From the NCBI GenBank assembly GCA_947623585.1, contig CANQHA010000013.1:1-64000 (forward strand): a stretch of DNA of 64,000 bases. The letters are read 5' to 3'. Numbering within the stretch: the stretch's first letter is position 1; every line of letters begins with the position of its first letter. Positions 17,234 to 25,263 of the stretch are shown here, one piece after another. The notes below the pieces were generated by a model that searched no databases, was not told where the DNA came from, and saw only the letters and a program-made list of their open reading frames with translations. Both the position numbers and the translations under genes were made by a program. The DNA comes from an uncultured Clostridia bacterium. GTDB lineage: Bacteria; Bacillota; Clostridia; Oscillospirales; Ruminococcaceae.

Positions 17234-18181
17234 TTAGTTATCGGTATATTTGCTCAGCACGCTTCTGATGACGTGGTTGCATATAAGCATTACCGCGAAC
17301 AAAACGAAGCATATTGCCGAAGCATAGCCCATTTCATATCGAATCGAGCCGTAGTCGTTTGCGTGGTTCATTATCGTGTGAACCGCGTATCCGGTCGAAG
17401 GAAGTCCGCAGAGCTGCTGACCGACGGTACCGACGGTGAACGCGCCCGAGATTGCCAGAACGGCTGCGAACAGAAGCGAAGGACCCATTGCGGGAATGGT
17501 TATCGAGAACAGCTCTTGGAATCTGTTCTGGATTCCTTCGATAGCTCCCGCTTCATAAAGCGAGGTGTCGATGCCCTGGAATCCGGCGCGGAGTGCAAGG
17601 AAGCCTGCGCCCATCGACATCCAAAGCTGAACGATGATAACGACCGTCATCATATATCTCGTATCGGTCAGCCACTGCTTCGCGGAATTTATGATCCCGA
17701 AGTCCATGAGCACCGAGTTGAGGTATCCGTAAGAGTCGCCCGAGAAGACGAGCTGCCAGATTACATATGCCGAAGGCGTCATCGAAGGAGCATAGAAAAT
17801 GAATGTGAAAACAACTTTCAGCACCGGGTTCATCTCGTTAATGAGCCATGCGAGAATGAAGCTCAGAACATAAGAGAACGGGCCGGTGAACACCGCGAAG
17901 ATGAGGGTGTTTTTGACGGCGATAAGGAATATATCGTCGTTTACGAACAAAGAATAGAAATTCTGAAGTCCGATATATCGCGGGAACTGAACGAGGTTAA
18001 AGCTGGTCAATCCGAGCGGAAGAGACATAACGACCGGTATGACCGTGAAGAATGTGAAGAGTGCGAAGAAAGGAAGCATCATCCAGTAGCACGCCTGATT
18101 CATCTTCATTTCGTGGAGAGTGTGGCGCCAGGTACCCGGTTCAATGGGCTTCTTTCTCTCTTCGGTAATTTCCTTTGCCAT
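17234..18181 (-). CDS. Sugar ABC transporter permease, MalF-like (pair 1)
   Basis: 315 residues from the ATG at 18181 (MAKEITEERKKP), which is preceded by AGGAGGGAGGAA; the frame stays open further upstream, but that part overlaps the ribosome site and the end of the previous gene. There are six TM helices (first ~40-62) and the EAA loop ALRAGFQGIDTSLYEAGAIE near 195-214, with EAGAIEG as the coupling core. It partners with the MalG-like gene 16241-17215 and the solute-binding protein 18198-21113 to import a carbohydrate; ATP hydrolysis is presumably by the MsmX-type ATPase elsewhere in the window. Confidence 0.92.
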   Translation of the reverse strand: MAKEITEERKKPIEPGTWRHTLHEMKMNQACYWMMLPFFALFTFFTVIPVVMSLPLGLTSFNLVQFPRYIGLQNFYSLFVNDDIFLIAVKNTLIFAVFTGPFSYVLSFILAWLINEMNPVLKVVFTFIFYAPSMTPSAYVIWQLVFSGDSYGYLNSVLMDFGIINSAKQWLTDTRYMMTVVIIVQLWMSMGAGFLALRAGFQGIDTSLYEAGAIEGIQNRFQELFSITIPAMGPSLLFAAVLAISGAFTVGTVGQQLCGLPSTGYAVHTIMNHANDYGSIRYEMGYASAICFVLFAVMLICNHVIRSVLSKYTDN

Positions 18182-18197
18182 ATTTATTCCTCCCTCC

Positions 18198-21113
18198 TTA
18201 GTCAACTGGAACTTCGATGCCGAGTTCCTCATATTTTCTGATGATTTCGTCGTTGATATCCCTGTTGTACCAGATAAGGGTATCGCGCGGGTTTGTGCTG
18301 AGGTTTACGGTCTCTCTGAAGGCGTTGGTAATGTTACGGGTGACGATGTATGTCGCCGGAATGATGTCGATATCGACGGTTGACATCATCTGCTCGCGAA
18401 TGAGATCGAGCTCGTTCTGGCTCCATGCAAGCTGCTCCAAAGCCTCATAGTTTGCGGTATCGAAACGTCCCATAGGTCCTAACAGCGCTTCGATCGAGCG
18501 TCCGTACTGCGACTGGATATCGGCGCTGGTGAACCATTTGATAAGCTCCCAAGCGTTCTTTCTCTGCTGCTCGTTCAGCTTCGAGAAGATGATAGCTCCG
18601 GTCGAGGTCGAGGTCGTCGAGCGGTTGATGCTTCCGTCTTCTCCCACTGTTCCGGGGATAAGCTCGAATTCCCAAAGGCCGCGGATCTCGGGCGCCGCCA
18701 TGTAAAGCTGGTTATAGAAGGTGTAACCCGTTATGACTATCGGATATTCGCCGGTGCGGAAACGAGTGAACTGGTCGAACACCTGCTCAAAGCTGTAAGT
18801 GGTATAGAACTTGGTCCACATCTCAAACGCTTCGACTGCGGGCTGAGTATCCAAAATGGTCTTGCTCTTGTTCGGAGTGTAATATCCGAGACCGCGCTGA
18901 ACAAGGAATGTCGCGTAAGCATCGAAGTTGAAGCCGACGCCCATATAGCTTCTCTGAAGAGTCGGAAGCATATCTATGAGCTCATCCCAAGTGTCGGGTC
19001 CTTTTTCATATCCGAAGGAGTTGAGAACGTCGGTTCTTGCAAACATCATCGAGAACGCCTGCGAGATCGGAAGTCCGTAAGCTCCGCCCTGATATTTGTA
19101 AAGCGTCATAACGTTGGGCGCAAATCTCTTTACGACCTCGTCGTAATCGTCAAACTGAGAGATATCGACAAGGCAGTCACGGGCGGCGAGCTGGATAGGC
19201 AGGTCGCCTCCGACGAAGAGAACTACGTCGGGTCCTTTTCCCGCAAGGGTGGATTCAAGAATACCGCCCTGAACGAGGTTGATGTTTACCGGAATACCGG
19301 TCTCGGTCACGAAGTAAGAGTCAACGAGCTCTTTGACTATCTGAGCCTGATCGCGTCCGAGCGAAACCCAGACGTTGAGGGCTTCCGCGTTTTCGTCCGA
19401 GAGAATGTTATAGTCCTCGAAGAAGGAGCCTATGAACGAACGGAAGCTGAACGAAAGCTGCTTGAAGAAATTCTCCTTGGTGGGGCTGAATTCCTTTTCG
19501 GCCGAGACGAGTTCGATTATGTCGATCTCAAGGTGCTGGCTGCGATAGTCAGCCATCCACTGTGAAAGCGATGAGATGTTATCCTTGATCTGACCGAGGC
19601 AGCTCGGGATATCGTCGGGTCTCTTGACAAGTCTGTCGAGCAGCTTCGCCATGGTCTCAAGCGAAACGGCTTCGGTACCCTCGGTTCCGGCGAGCACCTC
19701 GACCTGAGATTTCAGGCTTCTGAGAAGCTCGGCATAGGTTGCGAAATCGTCGATAATGCCGTCGATCTGGTTCTGGATCATATAGGTGTTGTTCTCGTCG
19801 GGAGAAGGAGAAGTGATCTGAAGGATCTGACGGTAATAGCTGTTGAGATAGTAAACAACGTCGTCAAGCTGTCTCATTATTCCGCCGATCTCGCCCGGCA
19901 TCGCTTCAAGGGTGAGGGTGTGGTCGCCCTCGTCGATCCAGAAGTAGAGAATATTGCCGTCGGCGTCGGTCGGAGAAACGCATTCCCAAGTGTTGGAATA
20001 GTAGAACTTGACCTGCTCGGCTTCGACGCAAGGCACCTTGCCGTCGATGTAAAGCGTTCTGTTTGAATAGAGACCGCGCATCTGATCTTGTTTTGCACGG
20101 AAAGCTATCTTGACCCAGCCGGCTTTATCCATATGGAAATCCCATGTGATGCTCTGGCCCGAGGTCTTCCAGTTTTCCTTGCCTATGGTGTTATAGGTCA
20201 TCTTGGTGGGGTCCGAAGGAGAAGTCAGATATGTAGAGCGGTCATAGGTCGGATAAAGAGTGATATCCGAAGCGTATGACGGCAGCTCGCCCTCCAAAAC
20301 GATCGAAACGTCGGTCGTCGAGGCCGCGACGGAAGCGTCGGTCGTGACCTTATCGGTCTCCGAAAGGGTCGGGACCTTATCGGGGTTGCAAAGGGTGATC
20401 TTTTCAATAGCTACTCTCGCCTTCTGAGAGACCAAACGGAGAGTGTGCGTTCCGGCCGAGAAATAGAAGCCGACGGGTCCGCTGAAAAGTCCGTCCGAGT
20501 CCTTGACATAGGCGGTCTGCCACCTGAGGCTCTCCTCAAGAGTAGGTCTGATCTCGTTTCCGTGAGTGTCCTTGCGGAAGCTGATCGAGCCGTCATCCTC
20601 GCGCACTAAAGATTCGTCGTCGTTGACCCAGACCTTGCTGAGCTCGATTCCTCTCTCCGCGGTGTCGAAGGGATATTCGCCGTCGATCATGATGCCGAGC
20701 TGAATGTTGCTCGCCGAGCTTGAAAGCGCGTAGTAATCGAACATCATTCCGTAAACTCCGGCAGTTTTCACGTCAACGGTAAATTCCACCTCTCCGCTTG
20801 CGTTCGGCCAGATCAAAGCCTGTTTGCCGTCAACGGTGCCGACGCTCGCTCCGGTCTCTTCGCTTGCCGAAACGTAATCGGCGCCCATGATGACGACCTC
20901 GTCGTCGGGTCTGGGATCGCTCTGGTGCTTATCATAGTAAGTGCCATAGGTGCGCGCTCTGTTCTCGTCGTCGATAGACTGAGCCGAGGTTTCCCTTGCG
21001 GGCTCGTTTGAGGCTTCGGCGTTATCGTCGGCAAAAACATGAGCCAATGTCGGCAGCGTCATCGCTAAAACCAAAACGAACGATATCAGACGCCTGAACA
21101 TTCTGTCTTTCAC
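18198..21113 (-). CDS. Solute-binding protein fused to N-terminal carbohydrate-binding-like domains
   Basis: Start taken as the GTG at 21113, eight bases after AAAGGTGG; an in-frame GTG at 21125 overlaps that site. The product is 971 residues with a signal peptide (cleavage near AHVFADD). Two beta-sandwich segments resembling carbohydrate-binding modules lie at about 70-250 and 270-430 (ends with TLRLVSQKARVAIEKI and TLTLEAMPG-like strands). A helical spacer follows, then a type 1 extracellular solute-binding domain from about 560 to 950 (GPDVVLFVGGDLPIQLA, YGLPISQAFSMMFARTDVL, NAWELIKWFTSADIQSQYG). No lipobox is evident. Ordinary binding proteins have about 400-450 residues, so the module is more than double. 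It probably grips polymeric glycan while delivering oligosaccharide to permease pair 1. Confidence 0.85.
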   Translation of the reverse strand: MKDRMFRRLISFVLVLAMTLPTLAHVFADDNAEASNEPARETSAQSIDDENRARTYGTYYDKHQSDPRPDDEVVIMGADYVSASEETGASVGTVDGKQALIWPNASGEVEFTVDVKTAGVYGMMFDYYALSSSASNIQLGIMIDGEYPFDTAERGIELSKVWVNDDESLVREDDGSISFRKDTHGNEIRPTLEESLRWQTAYVKDSDGLFSGPVGFYFSAGTHTLRLVSQKARVAIEKITLCNPDKVPTLSETDKVTTDASVAASTTDVSIVLEGELPSYASDITLYPTYDRSTYLTSPSDPTKMTYNTIGKENWKTSGQSITWDFHMDKAGWVKIAFRAKQDQMRGLYSNRTLYIDGKVPCVEAEQVKFYYSNTWECVSPTDADGNILYFWIDEGDHTLTLEAMPGEIGGIMRQLDDVVYYLNSYYRQILQITSPSPDENNTYMIQNQIDGIIDDFATYAELLRSLKSQVEVLAGTEGTEAVSLETMAKLLDRLVKRPDDIPSCLGQIKDNISSLSQWMADYRSQHLEIDIIELVSAEKEFSPTKENFFKQLSFSFRSFIGSFFEDYNILSDENAEALNVWVSLGRDQAQIVKELVDSYFVTETGIPVNINLVQGGILESTLAGKGPDVVLFVGGDLPIQLAARDCLVDISQFDDYDEVVKRFAPNVMTLYKYQGGAYGLPISQAFSMMFARTDVLNSFGYEKGPDTWDELIDMLPTLQRSYMGVGFNFDAYATFLVQRGLGYYTPNKSKTILDTQPAVEAFEMWTKFYTTYSFEQVFDQFTRFRTGEYPIVITGYTFYNQLYMAAPEIRGLWEFELIPGTVGEDGSINRSTTSTSTGAIIFSKLNEQQRKNAWELIKWFTSADIQSQYGRSIEALLGPMGRFDTANYEALEQLAWSQNELDLIREQMMSTVDIDIIPATYIVTRNITNAFRETVNLSTNPRDTLIWYNRDINDEIIRKYEELGIEVPVD

Positions 21114-21179
21114 TGTTGAATCCACCTTTCGTTATATTTGGAATACGATATATATTTTCCGTCAGGGTTATAAAGAGTG

Positions 21180-22136
21180 TTATTGAGCCTTGTGGATGTA
21201 GATCCGCTCGTTTTCAAGGTCGAGATCCGCTTTGACCTTCGAGCCGCCCTTGATCTCGAGCGCCTCAAGATAATCCTTCGGGATCTGCAATCTTCCGGTG
21301 CGGTCCAAAACCACAAGTTCTTCCGAGACCTCGCGTTCGGCCTCGTCCCCCGCTTCGTCCCATCCCTTCGACTCGCTCATGATCTCGGCGTGGGTCTTTT
21401 TGATGATCTCGCTCGAGGTCCGTCCGTCGCGAATGGATATCACGCGGTCTATTTTTTTTGCGAGGCGCAGATCGTGAGTTACTATAACGACCGTTACGCC
21501 GCGCTTCTGATTGATGTCTTTAAACACCTGCAAAAGCTGGTCCGAGGTCTTCGTATCGACCGAGCCGGTAGGCTCGTCTGCAAGAAGTATCGAGGGGTTG
21601 TTTGCAAGCGAGATCGCTATCGCGACCCTTTGCTGCTCGCCGCCCGACATCTGATCGAGGCGGGAATTAAGCCTGTTTGAAAGCCCCACCGCGTCCAAAA
21701 GCTCGAGCGCTCGCTGTCTGCGATCCTTCTGACCCTGCAAAAGCATCGGAAGCTCGACGTTTTGCACCGCCGTCAGATAAGGCACAAGATTTCGCGCATT
21801 GTTCTGCCAGACGAAGCCGACGGTGTTGCGCTTATAGATCATGTAATCTTCTTCGGTGAATTTCAGAAGATTCCGCCCGTTCACCGTAAGGCTGCCCGCC
21901 GAGGGCTTGTCAAGTCCTCCGAGCATATTTAAAAGCGTGGATTTTCCGCTTCCCGAGGTTCCGACGATGGCGACGAGCTCGCCTTTTTTGATCTGAAGGT
22001 CGAGCCCCTGAAGCGCGACGACCTCGATCTGGTCGGTTTTGTATATTTTAACCAAGTTCTCGCATTCGATAGCGTACTCGCTCTCGGCGATAAGCTCCTG
22101 CTCGTGTTCGAGCTTTTGTTTTTTCTTTTTACTCAA
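21180..22136 (-). CDS. MacB/LolD-type ABC ATPase with C-terminal AbrB-like domain
   Basis: Likely starts at the TTG at 22136, whose codon overlaps the end of the previous gene (TTGAGTAA), with GGTGAG just upstream; an ATG at 22181 in the same frame is possible. About 318 residues. A short basic N-terminus leads to an ATPase with Walker A GTSGSGKST, signature SGGEQQRVAIAISL, Walker B ILLADEPTGSVD and H-loop VTHD. After about residue 250 comes an extra ~70 residues ending in VVLDRTGRLQIPKDYLEAL, the swapped-hairpin signature of AbrB/SpoVT/MazE DNA-binding or dimerisation domains. That fusion is unusual. It probably powers the FtsX-type permease together with the preceding ATPase. Confidence 0.85.
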   Translation of the reverse strand: MSKKKKQKLEHEQELIAESEYAIECENLVKIYKTDQIEVVALQGLDLQIKKGELVAIVGTSGSGKSTLLNMLGGLDKPSAGSLTVNGRNLLKFTEEDYMIYKRNTVGFVWQNNARNLVPYLTAVQNVELPMLLQGQKDRRQRALELLDAVGLSNRLNSRLDQMSGGEQQRVAIAISLANNPSILLADEPTGSVDTKTSDQLLQVFKDINQKRGVTVVIVTHDLRLAKKIDRVISIRDGRTSSEIIKKTHAEIMSESKGWDEAGDEAEREVSEELVVLDRTGRLQIPKDYLEALEIKGGSKVKADLDLENERIYIHKAQ

Positions 22137-22806
22137 CGATCTCACCGTCCTCAAGAGTATAAACACGGTCTGCGATCTCAAGAAGGCTGGTATCGTGCGT
22201 CGTCATGACGATGGTCATGTGTTCGTCGAGCACGAGCCGCTTGAACAGCTCGACGATGTGGTGGCTGGTACCCGAGTCGAGCTCGGCCGTCGGCTCGTCG
22301 GCGAAAATTATGCGGGGCTCATGCGCAAGCGCCCTCGCGATGGCGACCCTTTGCTGCTCGCCGCCCGAAAGCTCTCCGGGGCGGTGATGCATTCTCTTTG
22401 CAAGGCCGACCTCTTCGAGGCACTTTGTGACTCTCTCCTGCCGCTTTTCGAGCGGGAAGCCCGCAAGCCTGAGACCGAAATCGACGTTTTCATAGGCCGT
22501 CATCGAGCTCATCAGCGCGACGCTCTGAAAAACGAAAGCCATTTTATAGCGCCGCAGCTCGTCGCGTTTAGCGTCGGACAGCTTGGTTATGTCCTCTCCG
22601 TCGAAAATCACTTCGCCCGAGGTCGGCCGGTCAAGCGCGCCGAGCATATTTATCAGGGTGGTTTTTCCCGAGCCGGAACGCCCTTTCAAAATCGTCAGCC
22701 TGCCCTCGGCGACGTCAATGTTCACACCCTTGAGCGCGTGCACCACGCTGCCGTCTCCGATGACGAAATCGCGGGTGAGATTTTTTGCTGTAAGTAGTTC
22801 TGCCAT
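22129..22806 (-). CDS. MacB/LolD-type ABC transporter ATPase
   Basis: First gene of the long operon. The ATG at 22806 follows TGGAGGAACA, giving 225 residues, the usual size of LolD/MacB-like ATPases. Walker A GRSGSGKTT (~38-46), Q-loop MAFVFQSVALM, signature LSGGEQQRVAIARAL, Walker B IIFADEPTAELD and H-loop TTHD are all intact. Its 3' end overlaps the start of the second ATPase. Having two different ATPases and one double-length permease suggests a heterodimeric ATPase pair, one for each permease half. Confidence 0.9.
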   Translation of the reverse strand: MAELLTAKNLTRDFVIGDGSVVHALKGVNIDVAEGRLTILKGRSGSGKTTLINMLGALDRPTSGEVIFDGEDITKLSDAKRDELRRYKMAFVFQSVALMSSMTAYENVDFGLRLAGFPLEKRQERVTKCLEEVGLAKRMHHRPGELSGGEQQRVAIARALAHEPRIIFADEPTAELDSGTSHHIVELFKRLVLDEHMTIVMTTHDTSLLEIADRVYTLEDGEIVE

Positions 22807-22955
22807 TGTTCCTCCATGGAATTTGTGCAAATTGTACAAAAAGGCAGTACAATCCACATAAAAGACTTTAAGCAAATACTTTTTTTGCAAAGCGCACAAA
22901 AAATATTTGCTTGGGTATTTATATTCAGTTAAAACAATACGTATCTGTTGCGATT
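22807..22955 (-). promoter_or_regulatory. Structured leader of the 20-kb operon
   Basis: The roughly 140-base untranslated leader carries an inverted repeat AAGCAAATA (22870-22878) and TATTTGCTT (22904-22912) that extends inward through TTTTTTTGC and GCACAAAAAA to a five-base loop, a near-perfect hairpin of about 19 pairs. No T run follows it on the minus strand, so it is not a plain terminator. TTTGTACAATTTGCACAAA closer to the ATG is a second, shorter dyad. Together they suggest an operator or an RNA-binding antiterminator target. Confidence 0.6.
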
Positions 22956-22984
22956 ATTATACCAAAATGTAAGCCGTGTGTCAA
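22956..22984 (-). promoter_or_regulatory. Perfect consensus sigma-A promoter of the long operon
   Basis: TTGACA (22984-22979), 17 bases, TATAAT (22961-22956) on the minus strand. All twelve hexamer bases match the consensus. It points into the ATPase gene at 22806 and no other strong promoter was noticed before 3127, so it may drive the whole run. Confidence 0.88.
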
Positions 22985-23113
22985 GCAAAATCACACATTT
23001 TTCACAAAAAAATTACCGCTTCGTCGGCGGCACAATATGTTGTGGCTTGCGAGCAGCTCCGCTTCAACATGGTGCTTCAGCAAAACAAACGGCGGGAGCG
23101 GCAAAAATGAAGC

Positions 23114-23140
23114 GCCCCCGCTGTCTGCATCAGCGGGGGC
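23114..23140 (-). terminator. Terminator between surface protein gene and long operon
   Basis: Ten-base perfect arms GCCCCCGCTG and CAGCGGGGGC with a seven-base loop. On the minus strand it is followed a few bases later by CATTTTTGC, on the plus strand directly by ATTTTT. It lies 46 bases after the stop of the surface protein gene. The stretch 22985-23113 contains no convincing gene. Confidence 0.8.
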
Positions 23141-23186
23141 ATTTTTACCCGTTTGGTAACGGTTTATCCTTCTTTATAAGGAGGAA

Positions 23187-24959
23187 TTAGTGCTTCTTGG
23201 AAACTACTGCGGCAGCAGCAGCGAGGAGCATAGGAACAACTGCGAGAGCAACGCCGGTAGTCGGGTTGGTGTCAGCAGGAGTAGTAGTGGTCTCCTCAGC
23301 AGCGTCGAAGTTGTCAGCGCTCTCGTCAGCGCTGTCTTCGGTGTTCTCAGTTCCCTGAGTAGGAGTATCAACGGGAGCAGCCTCAGCCTCAGTGGTAACG
23401 AGGGTGATCTTGGTAGCTCTTACAGTACCGCCGGTAACAGGAGTGTAGTTGATGACGGAGCCGTTGTAGCTAAGAGCGTCGTTTCCGGAGCTTGCAGCAT
23501 TCCAGCTGAAGAGTCCGTAAGAACCTGCGTCGCTTCCAACACCGGTACGGTTGACCTTGAGGTAGCTGCCGTCAGCCATGATCTTCTGGTTCCAGAGGGT
23601 AGGAGTCTCGAAGATGACGAACTCGGCGTTGAAGGTTCCGTAAAGGGCGGAATCATAGAGGAGGTCGAGGTTCTCAATCGGGAAGTGGAGCTCGGTGACA
23701 GGGCCGGTAGTGGCGGTGTCAACGGGAACAGTAGCAACGGCAACTCTCTTGTTGCTGTACTGCCACCAGAGGGTGTTGTTGAGACCGGAATCGTAGCTGG
23801 AAGCATTGTCAGTCTTAGCATAGAGGGTGTAAACAGCAGCACCGACGATCGGGGTGTTGAGGGTTACAACGAGCTCGGCAGACTCAGCAGTGCGAACAGC
23901 ATATCTGTTGTCAAGGGTGTGGTCCCAAGTGAGGACAGCAGCGCTGGAAGTCTGAACGCCGCCGGTGGTCCACTCAGCAGTGGTGAAGTCGAAAGCGTTC
24001 TGAGCAGAGTTCTGAGAAGAACCGTTCTGAATGATCCAGTTCTGAGCGAAGCTGGTGGAGTTCTGAACCCAAGTGTTGTCAGCCTTGTAGTAGTCGGCTC
24101 TTACAGCAGTAGCATAGGTCTTGCCGGCGGCGAAATTGTCGAGAGCGGCTTTGAGAAGACCGTTGTCATACTGACCGATAAGATCGTTGCCGATAGCAAC
24201 AGCGTCGATAACGTTGTTGGTCTTGTGAACAGACTTGGCAATGTCAACAGTCACAACGAGGGTGAGGTTGGTGTACTGGTTGTAAGCAGTAGCCTGAGGA
24301 ATGGTTGCATAGTAGGTGACGTTGCCGATGGTGCCGACATAGTCATGATAGAAGGTGCCGAAGTAGACGGGCTGAGCGAAGACAGTGCCGACAGACTCAG
24401 TACCGTTGCTGTAAACAACAGGAGTGAGCTCAACTCTGGCAGAAGCAACCCAATTAGCAGGAGCGCCGACCACAGTCTGGGCAGCAGAATCATAGTAGTA
24501 GGTCTTGTTATCAGCGCCGATTTGAAGAACGTGTCCGGCAGCATCGACCCACGCGCCGTTAGCATCAACTTTGTAATACTTCTTGTCGGTAGAATCGTAC
24601 TTCATGGTAGTGCCGGCAGCGTCGATAAGGTTGCCCTTAGCGTCGGCCTTGTAAAGGGTCGGGACGGAAGGCATGAGCTTGATCTCGGTGCCGTTTACGA
24701 TGATCGAATAGTTGACCTGGTGACCCTGGAGGGCTTCAGAAAGCTGAGTAGGAAGGGTGAACTGAATGTAGTCACCCTCGGTCGCGAAGCCGTAAAGGGT
24801 AGCGATCGGAACAGTGAGCGAAGCGCTGAGGCTGTTAGTATAAGAGGTGGTATAACCGGCAGCCGGTCTGACCTCGATCTCAGCGGCAAACGCAGTGACA
24901 GCCATTGCAGAGACAGCCATCATGACAGCCAGAACGACTGCCAAAATTTTCTTTGCCAT
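23187..24959 (-). CDS. Surface protein with signal peptide and NPTTG sorting-like tail
   Basis: 590 residues. The Sec signal is at 1-26 (AVSAMAVTAFAAE). The C-terminus has an acidic Thr/Pro/Glu linker, NPTTG at 565-569, a hydrophobic Ala/Val segment and SKKH, the layout of cell-wall-sorted proteins, although canonical sortase motifs are LPXTG or NPQTN. Between about 125 and 170 a run of short Tyr/Lys/Asp units (KYYKVDANGAWVDAAGHVL, KTYYYDSAAQTVV) interrupts an otherwise beta-rich domain and resembles wall-binding repeats. A strong promoter, AAGGAGG site and uniform high-expression codon use suggest an abundant protein. No sortase is encoded in the window. No family is recognised. Confidence 0.8.
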   Translation of the reverse strand: MAKKILAVVLAVMMAVSAMAVTAFAAEIEVRPAAGYTTSYTNSLSASLTVPIATLYGFATEGDYIQFTLPTQLSEALQGHQVNYSIIVNGTEIKLMPSVPTLYKADAKGNLIDAAGTTMKYDSTDKKYYKVDANGAWVDAAGHVLQIGADNKTYYYDSAAQTVVGAPANWVASARVELTPVVYSNGTESVGTVFAQPVYFGTFYHDYVGTIGNVTYYATIPQATAYNQYTNLTLVVTVDIAKSVHKTNNVIDAVAIGNDLIGQYDNGLLKAALDNFAAGKTYATAVRADYYKADNTWVQNSTSFAQNWIIQNGSSQNSAQNAFDFTTAEWTTGGVQTSSAAVLTWDHTLDNRYAVRTAESAELVVTLNTPIVGAAVYTLYAKTDNASSYDSGLNNTLWWQYSNKRVAVATVPVDTATTGPVTELHFPIENLDLLYDSALYGTFNAEFVIFETPTLWNQKIMADGSYLKVNRTGVGSDAGSYGLFSWNAASSGNDALSYNGSVINYTPVTGGTVRATKITLVTTEAEAAPVDTPTQGTENTEDSADESADNFDAAEETTTTPADTNPTTGVALAVVPMLLAAAAAVVSKKH

Positions 24960-25045
24960 AATGTTTTCCTCCTTAAAAATGGATAGGTTTTATCCCTATA
25001 CGGGTATAGGAATTTTGGTTTGTCTCGGGAATCCAAGACTTAAGC

Positions 25046-25074
25046 AGTATAACACTTATTCGGAAAATTGTCAA
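25046..25074 (-). promoter_or_regulatory. Strong promoter of the surface protein gene
   Basis: TTGACA (25074-25069), 17 bases, TATACT (25051-25046). The leader then has a small hairpin CCTATACCCGTATAGG around 25001-25016 before AAGGAGG. The stretch from 25075 to 25263 holds no gene and ends in a hairpin after rny. Confidence 0.85.
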
Positions 25075-25215
25075 CCCTTTTCCAATTTTATTTTGAAAAC
25101 GGGGAATTTTCGCGGTGCCTGCTTTCTTTGCTTCCCGCTGTTAGAATAGTGTCGCAAGCGGAGCAAAATGTTGCAAGAAAGTTTAAAAAAATTTCAGTTT
25201 GTGAAAAATGCGCAA

Positions 25216-25234
25216 GCGGCAGCACATCTGCCGC
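25216..25234 (-). terminator. Hairpin downstream of rny
   Basis: GCGGCAG (25216-25222) and CTGCCGC (25228-25234), five-base loop. The plus strand has TTTTTT directly after; on the minus (rny) strand the T run comes only after TTGCGCA, so termination of rny would be modest. Confidence 0.5.
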
Positions 25235-25263
25235 CGCTTTTTTGTTAAAATTCACGAGAAGAA

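Noticed and set aside
23190..24986. 598-residue plus-strand open frame opposite the surface protein gene
   Set aside because: It is an antisense shadow caused by the strong codon bias of the surface gene; it has no ribosome site and a low-complexity Ser/Val/Gly composition.
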